This document shows, piece by piece, positions 8,620-16,954 of a stretch of 64,000 nt of DNA. The stretch comes from an uncultured Flavobacteriales bacterium (GTDB lineage Bacteria; Bacteroidota; Bacteroidia; Flavobacteriales_D; Sanyastnellaceae): NCBI GenBank assembly GCA_938085105.1, contig CALKGK010000036.1, forward strand, positions 62,001 to 126,000. Direction: 5' to 3'. How positions within the stretch are numbered: position 1 is the first letter of the stretch; each line of letters begins with the position of its first letter. The notes under the pieces were generated by a model. It was given only the letters and a program-made list of their open reading frames with translations, did not search any database and was not told where the DNA came from. The position numbers and the translations under genes are program-made.

Positions 8620-11600
8620 ATGAAAGCGAAACGCTGGATACATACCGTTTTGTTCTTGGTGTTGACCATCGCCGTCAGCGCCCAGCTTCCAGAATACAAC
8701 ATGGACAACCTCACAGTGAGCGATTGTGATGGATACCTTTATGACAGCGGTGGCCTGGACGACCCCTACGGAAACAACGAAAACCTCACCTTTACGATTT
8801 CCACTGGAGCAACAATAACTGCTGGTTTTTTGGAAGAAATCTGCATTGAAGACGGCTTTGACTTTTTGAACGTTTACGATGGCCTTGACGATACTGCCCC
8901 GCTCATTGCGAGCATAACAGGAGCGAATTTCACCCCTGGAGACCTCGTTGCAAATTCAGGAAGTATGACCTTTGTTTTTAGCTCAGATCAATCTGCGAGC
9001 TATTGTGGTTTTGCCTTAATATGGAACACCAATGCCATTCCTCCCGTCCCACCCAACTTGAGTTTGGGAGAAGCGGTGAGCTGCGAGGATGGGATTATTT
9101 CTATTGACTTTTCAAGCAACATCGCTTGCTCTTGGCTCTATCCAGACAGCATTCAAATTGTGGGTGAAGACAACCTAAGTGTCAATCTTCTGAACTTAAA
9201 TTGCAATGCAGATAGCACAAGCAATGTTTTGTTTGATACCACCCCTGCTTTTGATCGTAATTGTCCTTATGTACTTGACCTCGTGCTGGGAATTCCGGAC
9301 AACTGTGATTCCATTTGGCTTTTTCATCGAACGCTCCCTTTTGAGGTGAGTGATTGCGGCATCAACGCTAACCTAATTCTCGATCCTGAAGAAATTTGCG
9401 CTGGACAGTGCACGAGCATCACAGCAGAAGTCGAAGGCTGTTACACCTATTCTTACGATTGGACCCCTACCCTAGCACCTGGACCAGGTCCTCACCTCAT
9501 CTGTCCAGAAATCAATACCACATATAGCGTGGTAATTACCGAAATCGAGACGGGTAACTCAGAGGTTTTCTCCATAGAAGTGGACGTCACCAACGCCGGT
9601 ATTCAATTCGAAGATCAGTCGCTATGCCAAAGCTTACCGGGATTTGAGCTGAGTGCATCTACTTCTGGGGGAGAGTGGTTTGGAAACGGCATTCAAGATG
9701 AAGAAACTGGTTTTTTTGAACCCGACTCAGCGATGGCGGGAAGCAACACCATTTACTACGTCATTAGCGAAAGTTGTTTTGACAGTGTGCTGATTGACAT
9801 CATTCCCATCGATGCTGGAATTGCCGATGCTGCATGCCCTGGCGCAGACCCTTTTCAATTGGTAGGAACTCCTCTTGGGGGAATTTGGGACGGCCCGTTC
9901 ACGGATCCTGGAGGAGTTTTTGATCCTCAGAGCGCGGGAAGTTATGAAGTCTACTACAATCTTAATGGTTGTGAAGACACCTTAGAGGTCAACGTTGAGG
10001 AGATCTTGGGCACCTTCGATTTGGGCGAGATGTGTCAGAGTCTGTTTCCCGACACTCTTGATTTCTCTCCATTAGGAGGTACCTGGATTGGACCGGGCTT
10101 CGAAGACGATTTTTATGGCGTGTTTGCTCCGGAAAGCGTTGACCCTGGAAATTACGATTTGCTTTATCAAGTCAATGGCTGCGACCAAATCTTCACTGTA
10201 GAAATCAAGGAAATTGATACCGGACAAAGAGTAAGGACCAGTTGCCCTGAGCAAGACGCTTTTATCCCCTTCTCCAATTTCGCTCCTCTCGGTGGAACCT
10301 GGGAAGGAACGGGAATTACCGATCAAACAGCGGGAACCTTTGACCCTGGAATTGTTCCCGACGATTTTTGGAGCGAACTGATCTATTATGCTCCCAACGG
10401 ATGTACTGACACCATTTTCAATTACAACCGACAAACCGTGATTGGATTTGATACCGCCTATGCCTGCATCGACGAGCCAGCGCTTGGCTTGTATGAAGAC
10501 AATGTGGGTAACCTTCCTTGGAATGGGGTATGGACTGGAAACGGCATTACCAACCCCGAAAACAACTATTACGAATTCACAGCAGAATTGGCAGGAATCG
10601 GAAGTCATCTCCTCACCTATGAAGTGAACACTTGTGCCGACACTGCCCGAGTTTTTGTTTTCCCCAACTCCTTGCAAGTGGAGAGTTACGAACTCTGTTC
10701 GAATGAAGCACCATTCATTCTTGACCCAAGCATCAACACAGGCGGAACTTGGATTGGCGAAGGAGTCATTGATGCATCAAGTGGCCTATTCGATCCTGGA
10801 CAAGCATCGGAAGGTGAACATTACATTGTTTGGGACACACCATCCGGATGCCGCGACTCTTTGCTGGTTAGAATAGAGACCTTTCAGCAAGCTACCATCA
10901 GTGGATTGAATGAAGTGTATTGCTACCAAGACCTAGTACTTGACATCGACTTGAGTCCGCTAGGAGGAGTATTTACTGGTCCGAGCGATGAGAACAATAT
11001 CAACCCAGCCACACTGGGAGCAGGAGAGCACACTTTCGACTATGTCTATGAGGGCGATTATTGTGCCAGCGATACTAGCATTACAATCCTTGTGCATCCC
11101 TCCATCGACCTTTTCATTTCAGCCAGCGACACCCTCATTTGTGACAATTCAGGCAGTACCATTGAAGTGAGTGCAACAGGCGGAATACCAGAAGCTTTGT
11201 TTGAATACTCGTGGTCTGACGGACTCCTTTCTTTGAGCCAAAATAATGTTCAGCCGGAAGAAAGTCAGTATTACTATATTGCCGCCAATGATGGCTGCTC
11301 AGATCCTTCTTTGGACTCCATCTTAATCTCAGTTCTCCCTCCAATCCAAGTGGAGGTTTCTGTCAACGACACCCTGTGTTTTGGTGAGCCAAGCAGCGCT
11401 CTTGCTGAAGTTCTTTCTACAGGAAACTACTCTTTGACTTGGGCGAGCAATTCAGGGAACACCGCCTTAGTGGATGCTGGTGCCAGTGTAGGACTTGAGG
11501 TGATTGACCTCGACGAAGGCTGTAGTTTTGACAGTTTGGTTTACGTCCCGAGCTATTCTCCAATTAGCGCTGCATTCAGTCTGAATCCCAATTTGGATTG

Positions 11601-12090
11601 TGTTCCTTTTGAAGCTCAGCCTATTGAGATCATTGATTTGAGTCAAAACGCACTTATTGGAATTTGGGACCTTGGGGATTTGGGCATTTTAGAATACGGT
11701 GAAAGCAATCCTTCGCTCAGCTTTGACACCCCCGGGGAATATCCCATTTCGCTCTATGTTGAGAACGAAGGCGCTTGTCCAGACAGCGCATCGCTCAGCA
11801 TTTGCATTGAAGACCCCGCCCGCTTGTTCATCCCCGACATTTTCAGTCCGAATGACGATGGGTTGAACGACGTTCTTTACGTGAGAGCACAAGGCTTGGC
11901 CTCCTTGGATTTCATGATGTATGACGCTTGGGGAAGCATGGTTTTTAGCAGCACCAACGCTGATCATGGTTGGGATGGGAGATTGCGCGGTGGAAAAGCA
12001 CCAGAGGGTGTCTATGTGTATTTTTTGCAGGCTCGCCTCAATGATGGCACCTTGATTGAGCAACATGGTAACGTAACTCTTGTGCGATGA
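8620..12090 (+). CDS. CUB-domain adhesin with T9SS type B (gliding-associated) sorting domain
   Basis: A 1156-residue secreted protein. After the signal peptide (to VSAQ) comes a CUB domain at about residues 27-140 (SDCDGYLYDSGG, DFLNVYDG, YCGFALIW). Residues 349-815 hold seven repeats of about 65-80 residues built on GG.W.G.GI.D...G.F.P......Y...N.C, separated by Cys-rich linkers. Ig/PKD-like segments follow, and the end (IPDIFSPNDDGLND to GVYVYFLQA) is the gliding motility-associated type B C-terminal domain recognised by the type IX system. Such proteins are large surface adhesins. The next gene, overlapping by ATGA, is a PorP/SprF protein, the usual partner of type B substrates. No enzymatic motif is seen. 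Confidence 0.88.
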   Translation: MKAKRWIHTVLFLVLTIAVSAQLPEYNMDNLTVSDCDGYLYDSGGLDDPYGNNENLTFTISTGATITAGFLEEICIEDGFDFLNVYDGLDDTAPLIASITGANFTPGDLVANSGSMTFVFSSDQSASYCGFALIWNTNAIPPVPPNLSLGEAVSCEDGIISIDFSSNIACSWLYPDSIQIVGEDNLSVNLLNLNCNADSTSNVLFDTTPAFDRNCPYVLDLVLGIPDNCDSIWLFHRTLPFEVSDCGINANLILDPEEICAGQCTSITAEVEGCYTYSYDWTPTLAPGPGPHLICPEINTTYSVVITEIETGNSEVFSIEVDVTNAGIQFEDQSLCQSLPGFELSASTSGGEWFGNGIQDEETGFFEPDSAMAGSNTIYYVISESCFDSVLIDIIPIDAGIADAACPGADPFQLVGTPLGGIWDGPFTDPGGVFDPQSAGSYEVYYNLNGCEDTLEVNVEEILGTFDLGEMCQSLFPDTLDFSPLGGTWIGPGFEDDFYGVFAPESVDPGNYDLLYQVNGCDQIFTVEIKEIDTGQRVRTSCPEQDAFIPFSNFAPLGGTWEGTGITDQTAGTFDPGIVPDDFWSELIYYAPNGCTDTIFNYNRQTVIGFDTAYACIDEPALGLYEDNVGNLPWNGVWTGNGITNPENNYYEFTAELAGIGSHLLTYEVNTCADTARVFVFPNSLQVESYELCSNEAPFILDPSINTGGTWIGEGVIDASSGLFDPGQASEGEHYIVWDTPSGCRDSLLVRIETFQQATISGLNEVYCYQDLVLDIDLSPLGGVFTGPSDENNINPATLGAGEHTFDYVYEGDYCASDTSITILVHPSIDLFISASDTLICDNSGSTIEVSATGGIPEALFEYSWSDGLLSLSQNNVQPEESQYYYIAANDGCSDPSLDSILISVLPPIQVEVSVNDTLCFGEPSSALAEVLSTGNYSLTWASNSGNTALVDAGASVGLEVIDLDEGCSFDSLVYVPSYSPISAAFSLNPNLDCVPFEAQPIEIIDLSQNALIGIWDLGDLGILEYGESNPSLSFDTPGEYPISLYVENEGACPDSASLSICIEDPARLFIPDIFSPNDDGLNDVLYVRAQGLASLDFMMYDAWGSMVFSSTNADHGWDGRLRGGKAPEGVYVYFLQARLNDGTLIEQHGNVTLVR
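9667..11065 (+). repeat. Seven GG.W.G.G repeats in the adhesin
   Basis: Seven imperfect protein repeats, each with a GG(T/E/I/V)(W/F).G..GI.D motif, a FDP or FEP motif and a closing Cys (for example GGEWFGNGIQD, GGTWIGPGFED, GGTWEGTGITD, GGTWIGEGVID). The DNA copies are well diverged. They probably form stacked beta-domains extending the adhesin from the surface. Confidence 0.7.
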
Positions 12091-13085
12091 AGAAATGGGG
12101 AATGACCATATTTTTCGCCATTGGAATGGTTATAGTGAGCTTTTCGCAAGACGCTCGCTTTAGCCAGTTTGCCTTCACTCCTACCCTCATCAACCCAGCA
12201 GAATCTGGAGCCATAGAAAATGATTTCCGAGGGCAAATTCACTACAGGCAACAGTGGGCTGTTTTGGGTGAAGCGTTCAAGAACTACGCCGCCATCGGAG
12301 ACATGGCTTTCTTCCGAAGTAAAAAGAGCAACAATTACCTTGGGAGTGGATTTATCGTTCAGAGAAGTGAAGCCGGAAAATCTTCTTTAAGCGAACTACG
12401 GGCCGAAGGACAGGCAGCTTACCATCTTAGCGGAAGCAAGAAGAACATTTGGTCGGCCGGACTAGCGCTCGCTTTTATCCAACGAAGCATTTCATTTGAC
12501 GGTTTGATCTGGGATAGTCAGTACAACGGTGTGGGCGTTGACCCAAGTCTTTCGAGCGGAGAAATATTCTCCAATGAGACCAGAAGCACCTTTGATGCGG
12601 GAATGGGTTTTTTGTGGAGGCACCGTGGAAGGCAGAAATACAGCATTGGCTACTCTTGGAGGCACTTTTTGCAGAATCAAGGCTTTTTAGACAACACCAG
12701 TTCACCATTGTTCCCAACACAGAGTCTTTCCGTGAAGTGGATGGAGCAAATGAATTTTGTTGACGTGAACTATGATTTGTTGCTCATTCGTCAGTCGGGC
12801 GCCATGCAAATACTCGCTGGTGCATTATTGAAATACCGTTTTGGAATGGATTCGAAGTACACCACGTCCAAAACATCGAGCATGCTTTTGGTGGGATGTC
12901 ATTTGCGTTATGGCGATGCGCTTATCCCAAGCTTGGGCTATGAATTTCAGCGAAGTTTTCAATTTTTAGCCAGTTACGACATCAATGTTTCTGGACTCAA
13001 TGAAGTCTCACAACGCCGTGGCGGGATGGAGATCAGCTTGATCTATCTCGGAAATAAAACTTCCCAACGAAGAAAACTTCGCTAG
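12087..13085 (+). CDS. PorP/SprF family type IX secretion membrane protein
   Basis: A 332-residue outer-membrane beta-barrel protein of the PorP/SprF family. The signal peptide ends at SFSQ and is followed by the family hallmark DARFSQFAFTPTLINPAESGA and then QIHYRQQWA. Aromatic alternating strands continue to the end. PorP/SprF proteins capture type B sorting-domain substrates at the cell surface and are usually encoded next to them. Here the gene overlaps the upstream adhesin by ATGA and closes the operon. The stop codon TAG shares the palindrome CTAG with the stop of the convergent small gene. Confidence 0.92.
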   Translation: MKKWGMTIFFAIGMVIVSFSQDARFSQFAFTPTLINPAESGAIENDFRGQIHYRQQWAVLGEAFKNYAAIGDMAFFRSKKSNNYLGSGFIVQRSEAGKSSLSELRAEGQAAYHLSGSKKNIWSAGLALAFIQRSISFDGLIWDSQYNGVGVDPSLSSGEIFSNETRSTFDAGMGFLWRHRGRQKYSIGYSWRHFLQNQGFLDNTSSPLFPTQSLSVKWMEQMNFVDVNYDLLLIRQSGAMQILAGALLKYRFGMDSKYTTSKTSSMLLVGCHLRYGDALIPSLGYEFQRSFQFLASYDINVSGLNEVSQRRGGMEISLIYLGNKTSQRRKLR

Positions 13086-13243
13086 CGCAGAATCACAAAC
13101 TTGATCAGCATGTAAATGAGGCACAACAAGAACATGAAGATGGAGATCTTATTGATTCCGTGCATCATTCGCAGATTGAGGTCTGCTTTCTCCCGCTTGA
13201 ACAAGTTTTTCGGGTTGAGGTAATAGAGAAGTTTCTCGATCAT
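13082..13243 (-). CDS. Small membrane protein, DUF6728-like
   Basis: A 53-residue reading frame read on the minus strand from ATG at 13243. It is basic at first (MIEKLLYYLNPKNLFKRE), followed by KADLNLRMMHGINKISIFMF and one transmembrane helix near the C-terminus (residues 34-52). The MHGINKISI.MF block is what I remember of the DUF6728 family of Bacteroidota; I cannot verify this without a search. The stop shares CTAG with the convergent sprF-like gene, and the start lies just downstream of ridA, so it may be the last gene of a ridA transcript. No function is known. Confidence 0.7.
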   Translation of the reverse strand: MIEKLLYYLNPKNLFKREKADLNLRMMHGINKISIFMFLLCLIYMLIKFVILR

Positions 13244-13279
13244 AACAGCAAAACAAACAAGGCGTTTAGATGTTCTCGA

Positions 13280-13657
13280 TTAGATCGCAGCGATGGCTGA
13301 AATCTCCACATTCACTCCTTTGGGAAGTCCTTTCACGGCTACGGTCTCTCGAGCTGGAAAGTCCTTTTCAAAATAGCTTCCATAAACTTCATTCACCTCT
13401 TGAAACAAAGCCATGTCTGATAGAAAAATGCTGGTTTTGATGATTTTAGACAAATCACTTCCCGCCGCCTTGAGCACAGCTTCCAAGTTCTTCATAACCA
13501 GATGTGCTTCTTCTTGCAAGGTGTCCATTTCAAGAACTCCAGTTTCTGGATTGATGGCAATTTGTCCGCTGGCATACACCATACCGTTGAAGGCGACTGC
13601 TTGGTTATAAGGGCCGATGGGCGCGGGAGCACTATTGGTTCGAATGATCTGCTTCAT
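13280..13657 (-). CDS. ridA: RidA family reactive-imine deaminase
   Basis: A 125-residue RidA/YjgF/UK114 protein that hydrolyses 2-aminoacrylate and related enamines/imines formed by PLP enzymes. The start at 13657 gives the typical MKQIIRTNSAPAPIGPYNQAV; an upstream in-frame ATG at 13696 would add 13 unrelated residues. Visible signature parts are GPYNQAV near residue 14, GMVYASGQI near 28, the Arg of FPARETVAV near 102 that binds the substrate carboxylate, and the closing VEISAIAA. It is divergent from pabA, with the start regions only 31 bases apart. Confidence 0.95.
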   Translation of the reverse strand: MKQIIRTNSAPAPIGPYNQAVAFNGMVYASGQIAINPETGVLEMDTLQEEAHLVMKNLEAVLKAAGSDLSKIIKTSIFLSDMALFQEVNEVYGSYFEKDFPARETVAVKGLPKGVNVEISAIAAI

Positions 13658-13688
13658 TGTCGTAAATTTGCCAACTAAACTACACATT

Positions 13689-14255
13689 TTGTCCATACTC
13701 GTCCTCGATAATTACGACTCCTTCACCTACAACTTGGTGCACTACATTGAGCAATTTTCGGAGGACCTCCTTGTTCGGAGGAATGATGAAATTGACATCT
13801 CCGAAATCGAAAAAATGGATGCCATCGTACTTTCTCCAGGACCAGGCCTCCCGAAGGATGCGGGCATCATGATGAAAGTACTTGAAGTGTTCTCTGAAAA
13901 GAAGCCCATCCTTGGTGTCTGCCTCGGTTTGCAAGCTTTGGTAGAACATTATGGAGGGGAATTATACAATCTTCCTTCCGTTAAACATGGGATTCAGAGC
14001 AAATGCTCATCTTTCGACAATGCTGTTCTTTTCCAAAACATCTCCTCTCCTTTTGAGGTTGGACACTATCATTCTTGGGTGGCGAAGAAACCTCTGCCCG
14101 ACATTCTGGAAATCACTGCAGAAAATGAGGACGGATTGATCATGGGAATCAAGCACAAAACTTTACCCATTGAAGCAGTCCAGTTTCACCCAGAATCCGT
14201 AATGACCGAAAGTGGTTTAAAGATGATTGAAAACTGGTGTAAAAGCTTGACCTAG
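13689..14255 (+). CDS. pabA: Aminodeoxychorismate/anthranilate synthase glutamine amidotransferase subunit
   Basis: A class I glutamine amidotransferase of 188 residues that supplies ammonia to a chorismate-using synthase for folate or tryptophan. The TTG at 13689 is chosen as start because it gives (M)SILVLDNYDSFTYNLVHYIE, exactly the family's usual N-terminus; the only upstream in-frame starts add about 25 unlike residues. The oxyanion PGPGLP, the nucleophile in GVCLGLQAL and the His-Glu of FHPES are all present. No trpE, pabB or trpD is in the window, so it is an orphan subunit and PabA cannot be separated from TrpG by sequence alone. Its stop shares CTAG with the stop of lptD. Confidence 0.9.
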   Translation: MSILVLDNYDSFTYNLVHYIEQFSEDLLVRRNDEIDISEIEKMDAIVLSPGPGLPKDAGIMMKVLEVFSEKKPILGVCLGLQALVEHYGGELYNLPSVKHGIQSKCSSFDNAVLFQNISSPFEVGHYHSWVAKKPLPDILEITAENEDGLIMGIKHKTLPIEAVQFHPESVMTESGLKMIENWCKSLT

Positions 14256-16873
14256 AAGACCACCCCATCGGGTCCGCCACGGGCTTGAAGCTTAAGATCT
14301 TGAAGCAGGCTGGATTTAATGTTGAGTTGTAAACTAAAACTCTGGCGCTCCCCAAAAGGCACCCAATTGAAGGTAAACTCCCAGCAGTGGAGGTCCCAAT
14401 ACAAGTTGAGAGTTGTTGTTGTAAATTCCTTCCCCACGAAGTCATAACCGCTGTTGAAGCCCAATTTCCAATTCTTTAGCACGGTGAGATCTCCGTTGAA
14501 ACGGACCGACTGATTAATGTCGTTCGTATCTGCCTGAAGTGCGGCGTCGAAACGTTTGCTGAGGTCCATCGTGTAATCAACATTCAACGACCAAGGGATG
14601 TTAAAATCAACGAATTGCCCTGGATTGTTCTCTACAAATTCGAGCTGCTCATCTGTGGCATTCTCCGTATTTCGTTTCCCCTTTCGTTGAGAGCTCCTGA
14701 AAGAAGTTCCGAGAGAAAGGCGGGCACTATTCATTCTCAATAGTCGGTTTTGAGAGTCGATGAGGTAGGTATCGATTCGTTGTCCGTTTTCATTCCGATC
14801 GTAGGCCGAGTGACTGCTCGAATAGTTGATGTTCACCTTTTGGAAGAGTGTGGTAAAGGCCCGGAAGCTGATATCACTTAAATTGAGAGAGTCTGCAATC
14901 ACATTGTAATTCCCAGAGATGGCAAAATTATCAATCAGCTTGATCTTTTTGAACGGATTCTTTTCGCTCGTTTTGTCCCTCACCTTCATTTCCACATTAT
15001 TGGCAATGCTTGCGTTGATGGACCAACTTTCCCCTGTATTTCCTGGAACAAACCTCCCTGGTGAGAAAGGATTGTAGCTTGAAAAAGCACCATCATCGCC
15101 GAAATAACCATAAACATTTCGATCAAAAAATGGCGTATATCCCATACCAATGCTCGGAGTAATGACGTGGCGAATGGCCTTGATGTTTTTGGCTCGTCTT
15201 AAGTTGAACAATCCGTAAAAACGGGTGGTTGCTGAAACGCTGGTGCGGTAGTCTCTAGCTGTTGTGAAAGCTGCAACGGTATCTCTTTTCGCCAAGCCGG
15301 TGTCAGGATCAACATTCACTTCTAAGCGCTTGAAGTTCCAGTACTCGTTGTAGGTGAAGTTGGGGGTAATGGTTACAAACTTGGCCTTGAGCTGGGAGTT
15401 CAAGGAAACCGTTTGCCTTACTCCGTTCTTCAAATCACGAGACAATGGTTCAATGTTGTCGAAACGAATGCGGCTCTGATCTGCTGAAAGGAGGTTGTCG
15501 ATGTTGGCAGAATAAGTAACCGACACCAATTTATCCAACTTGTCTTTTGTGCTGCGGGAAGAACCCAAAACACCCAAGGGCAAGAAGGTTCTGTTCCTGT
15601 TCAAAGTTAGGGATGGTAGGGTGAGGTCTACCGTTCCAGTGGCGCTATTTTGTGAATGACGAGCACTCAATGTGAGGTTCCACGGTCGGCCCGGAAAACT
15701 CTGATTATACTGAATGGACGAGTTGAACGTATTCGTAAGGAAATCGTCTTGCGAACTGTTGATGTTTCTACGGAAGTTGTTTCTTGACCCCAAGTTGACA
15801 TTCGCCGAAAACCGACTATTTGGTCGTGCTTTGGGATCTTGATTATGGGTCCAGCGAACGAAGAACTCGGTACTTTTTGAGAAAGAAGGCAACTCTTCAA
15901 ATCCTGATTTAATGACCGTTCGACTAATATTGAAATTCCCTGAGTAGCGGTATCGTTTTTTATAGTTTGTAATGTTCTTCAATCCCCAAGAACCTCGAGA
16001 ATAGATATCGCCGAGAATACGGGTGTCAGCAAAATCTCCAATCGGGAAATAGTATCCACCGTCCTTCAAGAAGAAGCCCAAGTTGTTTGCATCTCCGTAT
16101 CCCGGTATGATCACCCCGTGGCTACTTTTATTCTTTGTGGGAAACCAACCGAAGGGCAAACCTAGGGGAACCGGCACCTTTCGCACCTTCATGTAAAAGG
16201 GTCCTGTCACCACCTTATCGTCGGGAACAATAATGGCCTTGCTCAATTCAAAGTGAAAGTGAGGATTATCGGCCGTGCACGTGGTGAACTTTCCTTTTCG
16301 AATATGAATCCATTCGTTTTCATGCCTTTTGGACACTCCCGCATGAAAGACCGCCTCTCCTTCTTGCGTAACTGAATTTCTGCTGAAACCCTGTTTCGTT
16401 TTGAAGTTGTAGCACATTTCTTCTTGGGTGAAGGACTGTCCGTTATCGTTCACCTCAGGCTTTCCTTGAAGCACATTGAGGGAATCAAGTACCCCATTTG
16501 CACAAGCGAGGTTATTCTTGAAATCGTATTGCACGTAGGCCGCCTTCACCTCAATACCTTCAAACTTCACGATCGCATTTCCATACAAATGGACGACCCC
16601 ATTAACGATATCGATGATCATGGAATCTTGCGCATCATAAAAAATGGAAGAATTCACGCCAGAGCCGCTATTCGTATCGAGCTGAATACTATCCACCTCC
16701 GTTGAATCGTTCGTTAATTGAAGGTCTGGAGACACTTCTGGCAAGGTGATTGGTATTTCAGGAGAGAGCAGGGTGCTATCTACGGATTGTGAGTGCACGT
16801 CCAAGCCCCCGCTTATTAACAGCAAAGCGAGGATAATTTGATAGAACATACGTGGCCTAGCGACCTGGATCAT
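14252..16873 (-). CDS. lptD: LptD-like LPS assembly outer-membrane protein
   Basis: About 873 residues from ATG at 16873 (an ATG at 16849, directly before the signal peptide MFYQIILALLLISGG, is an alternative). After the signal come an acidic linker, a small OstA/LptA-like beta domain at about residues 70-200 (VHLYGNAIVKFEGIEVKAAYVQYDF), then a long barrel rich in alternating aromatic strands, with PLGLPFGWFPT near 240. This is the Bacteroidota form of LptD, which inserts LPS into the outer leaflet. TAGCTTTG at 16914-16907 (minus strand) is a good downstream promoter box. It is divergent from the amidase gene, a common pairing in this phylum. Confidence 0.88.
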   Translation of the reverse strand: MIQVARPRMFYQIILALLLISGGLDVHSQSVDSTLLSPEIPITLPEVSPDLQLTNDSTEVDSIQLDTNSGSGVNSSIFYDAQDSMIIDIVNGVVHLYGNAIVKFEGIEVKAAYVQYDFKNNLACANGVLDSLNVLQGKPEVNDNGQSFTQEEMCYNFKTKQGFSRNSVTQEGEAVFHAGVSKRHENEWIHIRKGKFTTCTADNPHFHFELSKAIIVPDDKVVTGPFYMKVRKVPVPLGLPFGWFPTKNKSSHGVIIPGYGDANNLGFFLKDGGYYFPIGDFADTRILGDIYSRGSWGLKNITNYKKRYRYSGNFNISRTVIKSGFEELPSFSKSTEFFVRWTHNQDPKARPNSRFSANVNLGSRNNFRRNINSSQDDFLTNTFNSSIQYNQSFPGRPWNLTLSARHSQNSATGTVDLTLPSLTLNRNRTFLPLGVLGSSRSTKDKLDKLVSVTYSANIDNLLSADQSRIRFDNIEPLSRDLKNGVRQTVSLNSQLKAKFVTITPNFTYNEYWNFKRLEVNVDPDTGLAKRDTVAAFTTARDYRTSVSATTRFYGLFNLRRAKNIKAIRHVITPSIGMGYTPFFDRNVYGYFGDDGAFSSYNPFSPGRFVPGNTGESWSINASIANNVEMKVRDKTSEKNPFKKIKLIDNFAISGNYNVIADSLNLSDISFRAFTTLFQKVNINYSSSHSAYDRNENGQRIDTYLIDSQNRLLRMNSARLSLGTSFRSSQRKGKRNTENATDEQLEFVENNPGQFVDFNIPWSLNVDYTMDLSKRFDAALQADTNDINQSVRFNGDLTVLKNWKLGFNSGYDFVGKEFTTTTLNLYWDLHCWEFTFNWVPFGERQSFSLQLNIKSSLLQDLKLQARGGPDGVVF

Positions 16874-16954
16874 TTTACATTTGTTCGTTACGGACAAGCG
16901 GGTCGGCAAAGCTACGGAAATATCACAGCATAGCTTGCTAAAACACAACACCCC

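Noticed and set aside
10072-10677. 201-codon minus-strand frame inside the adhesin gene
   Set aside because: Shadow of the repeat-rich coding strand; no recognisable domain and no start context.
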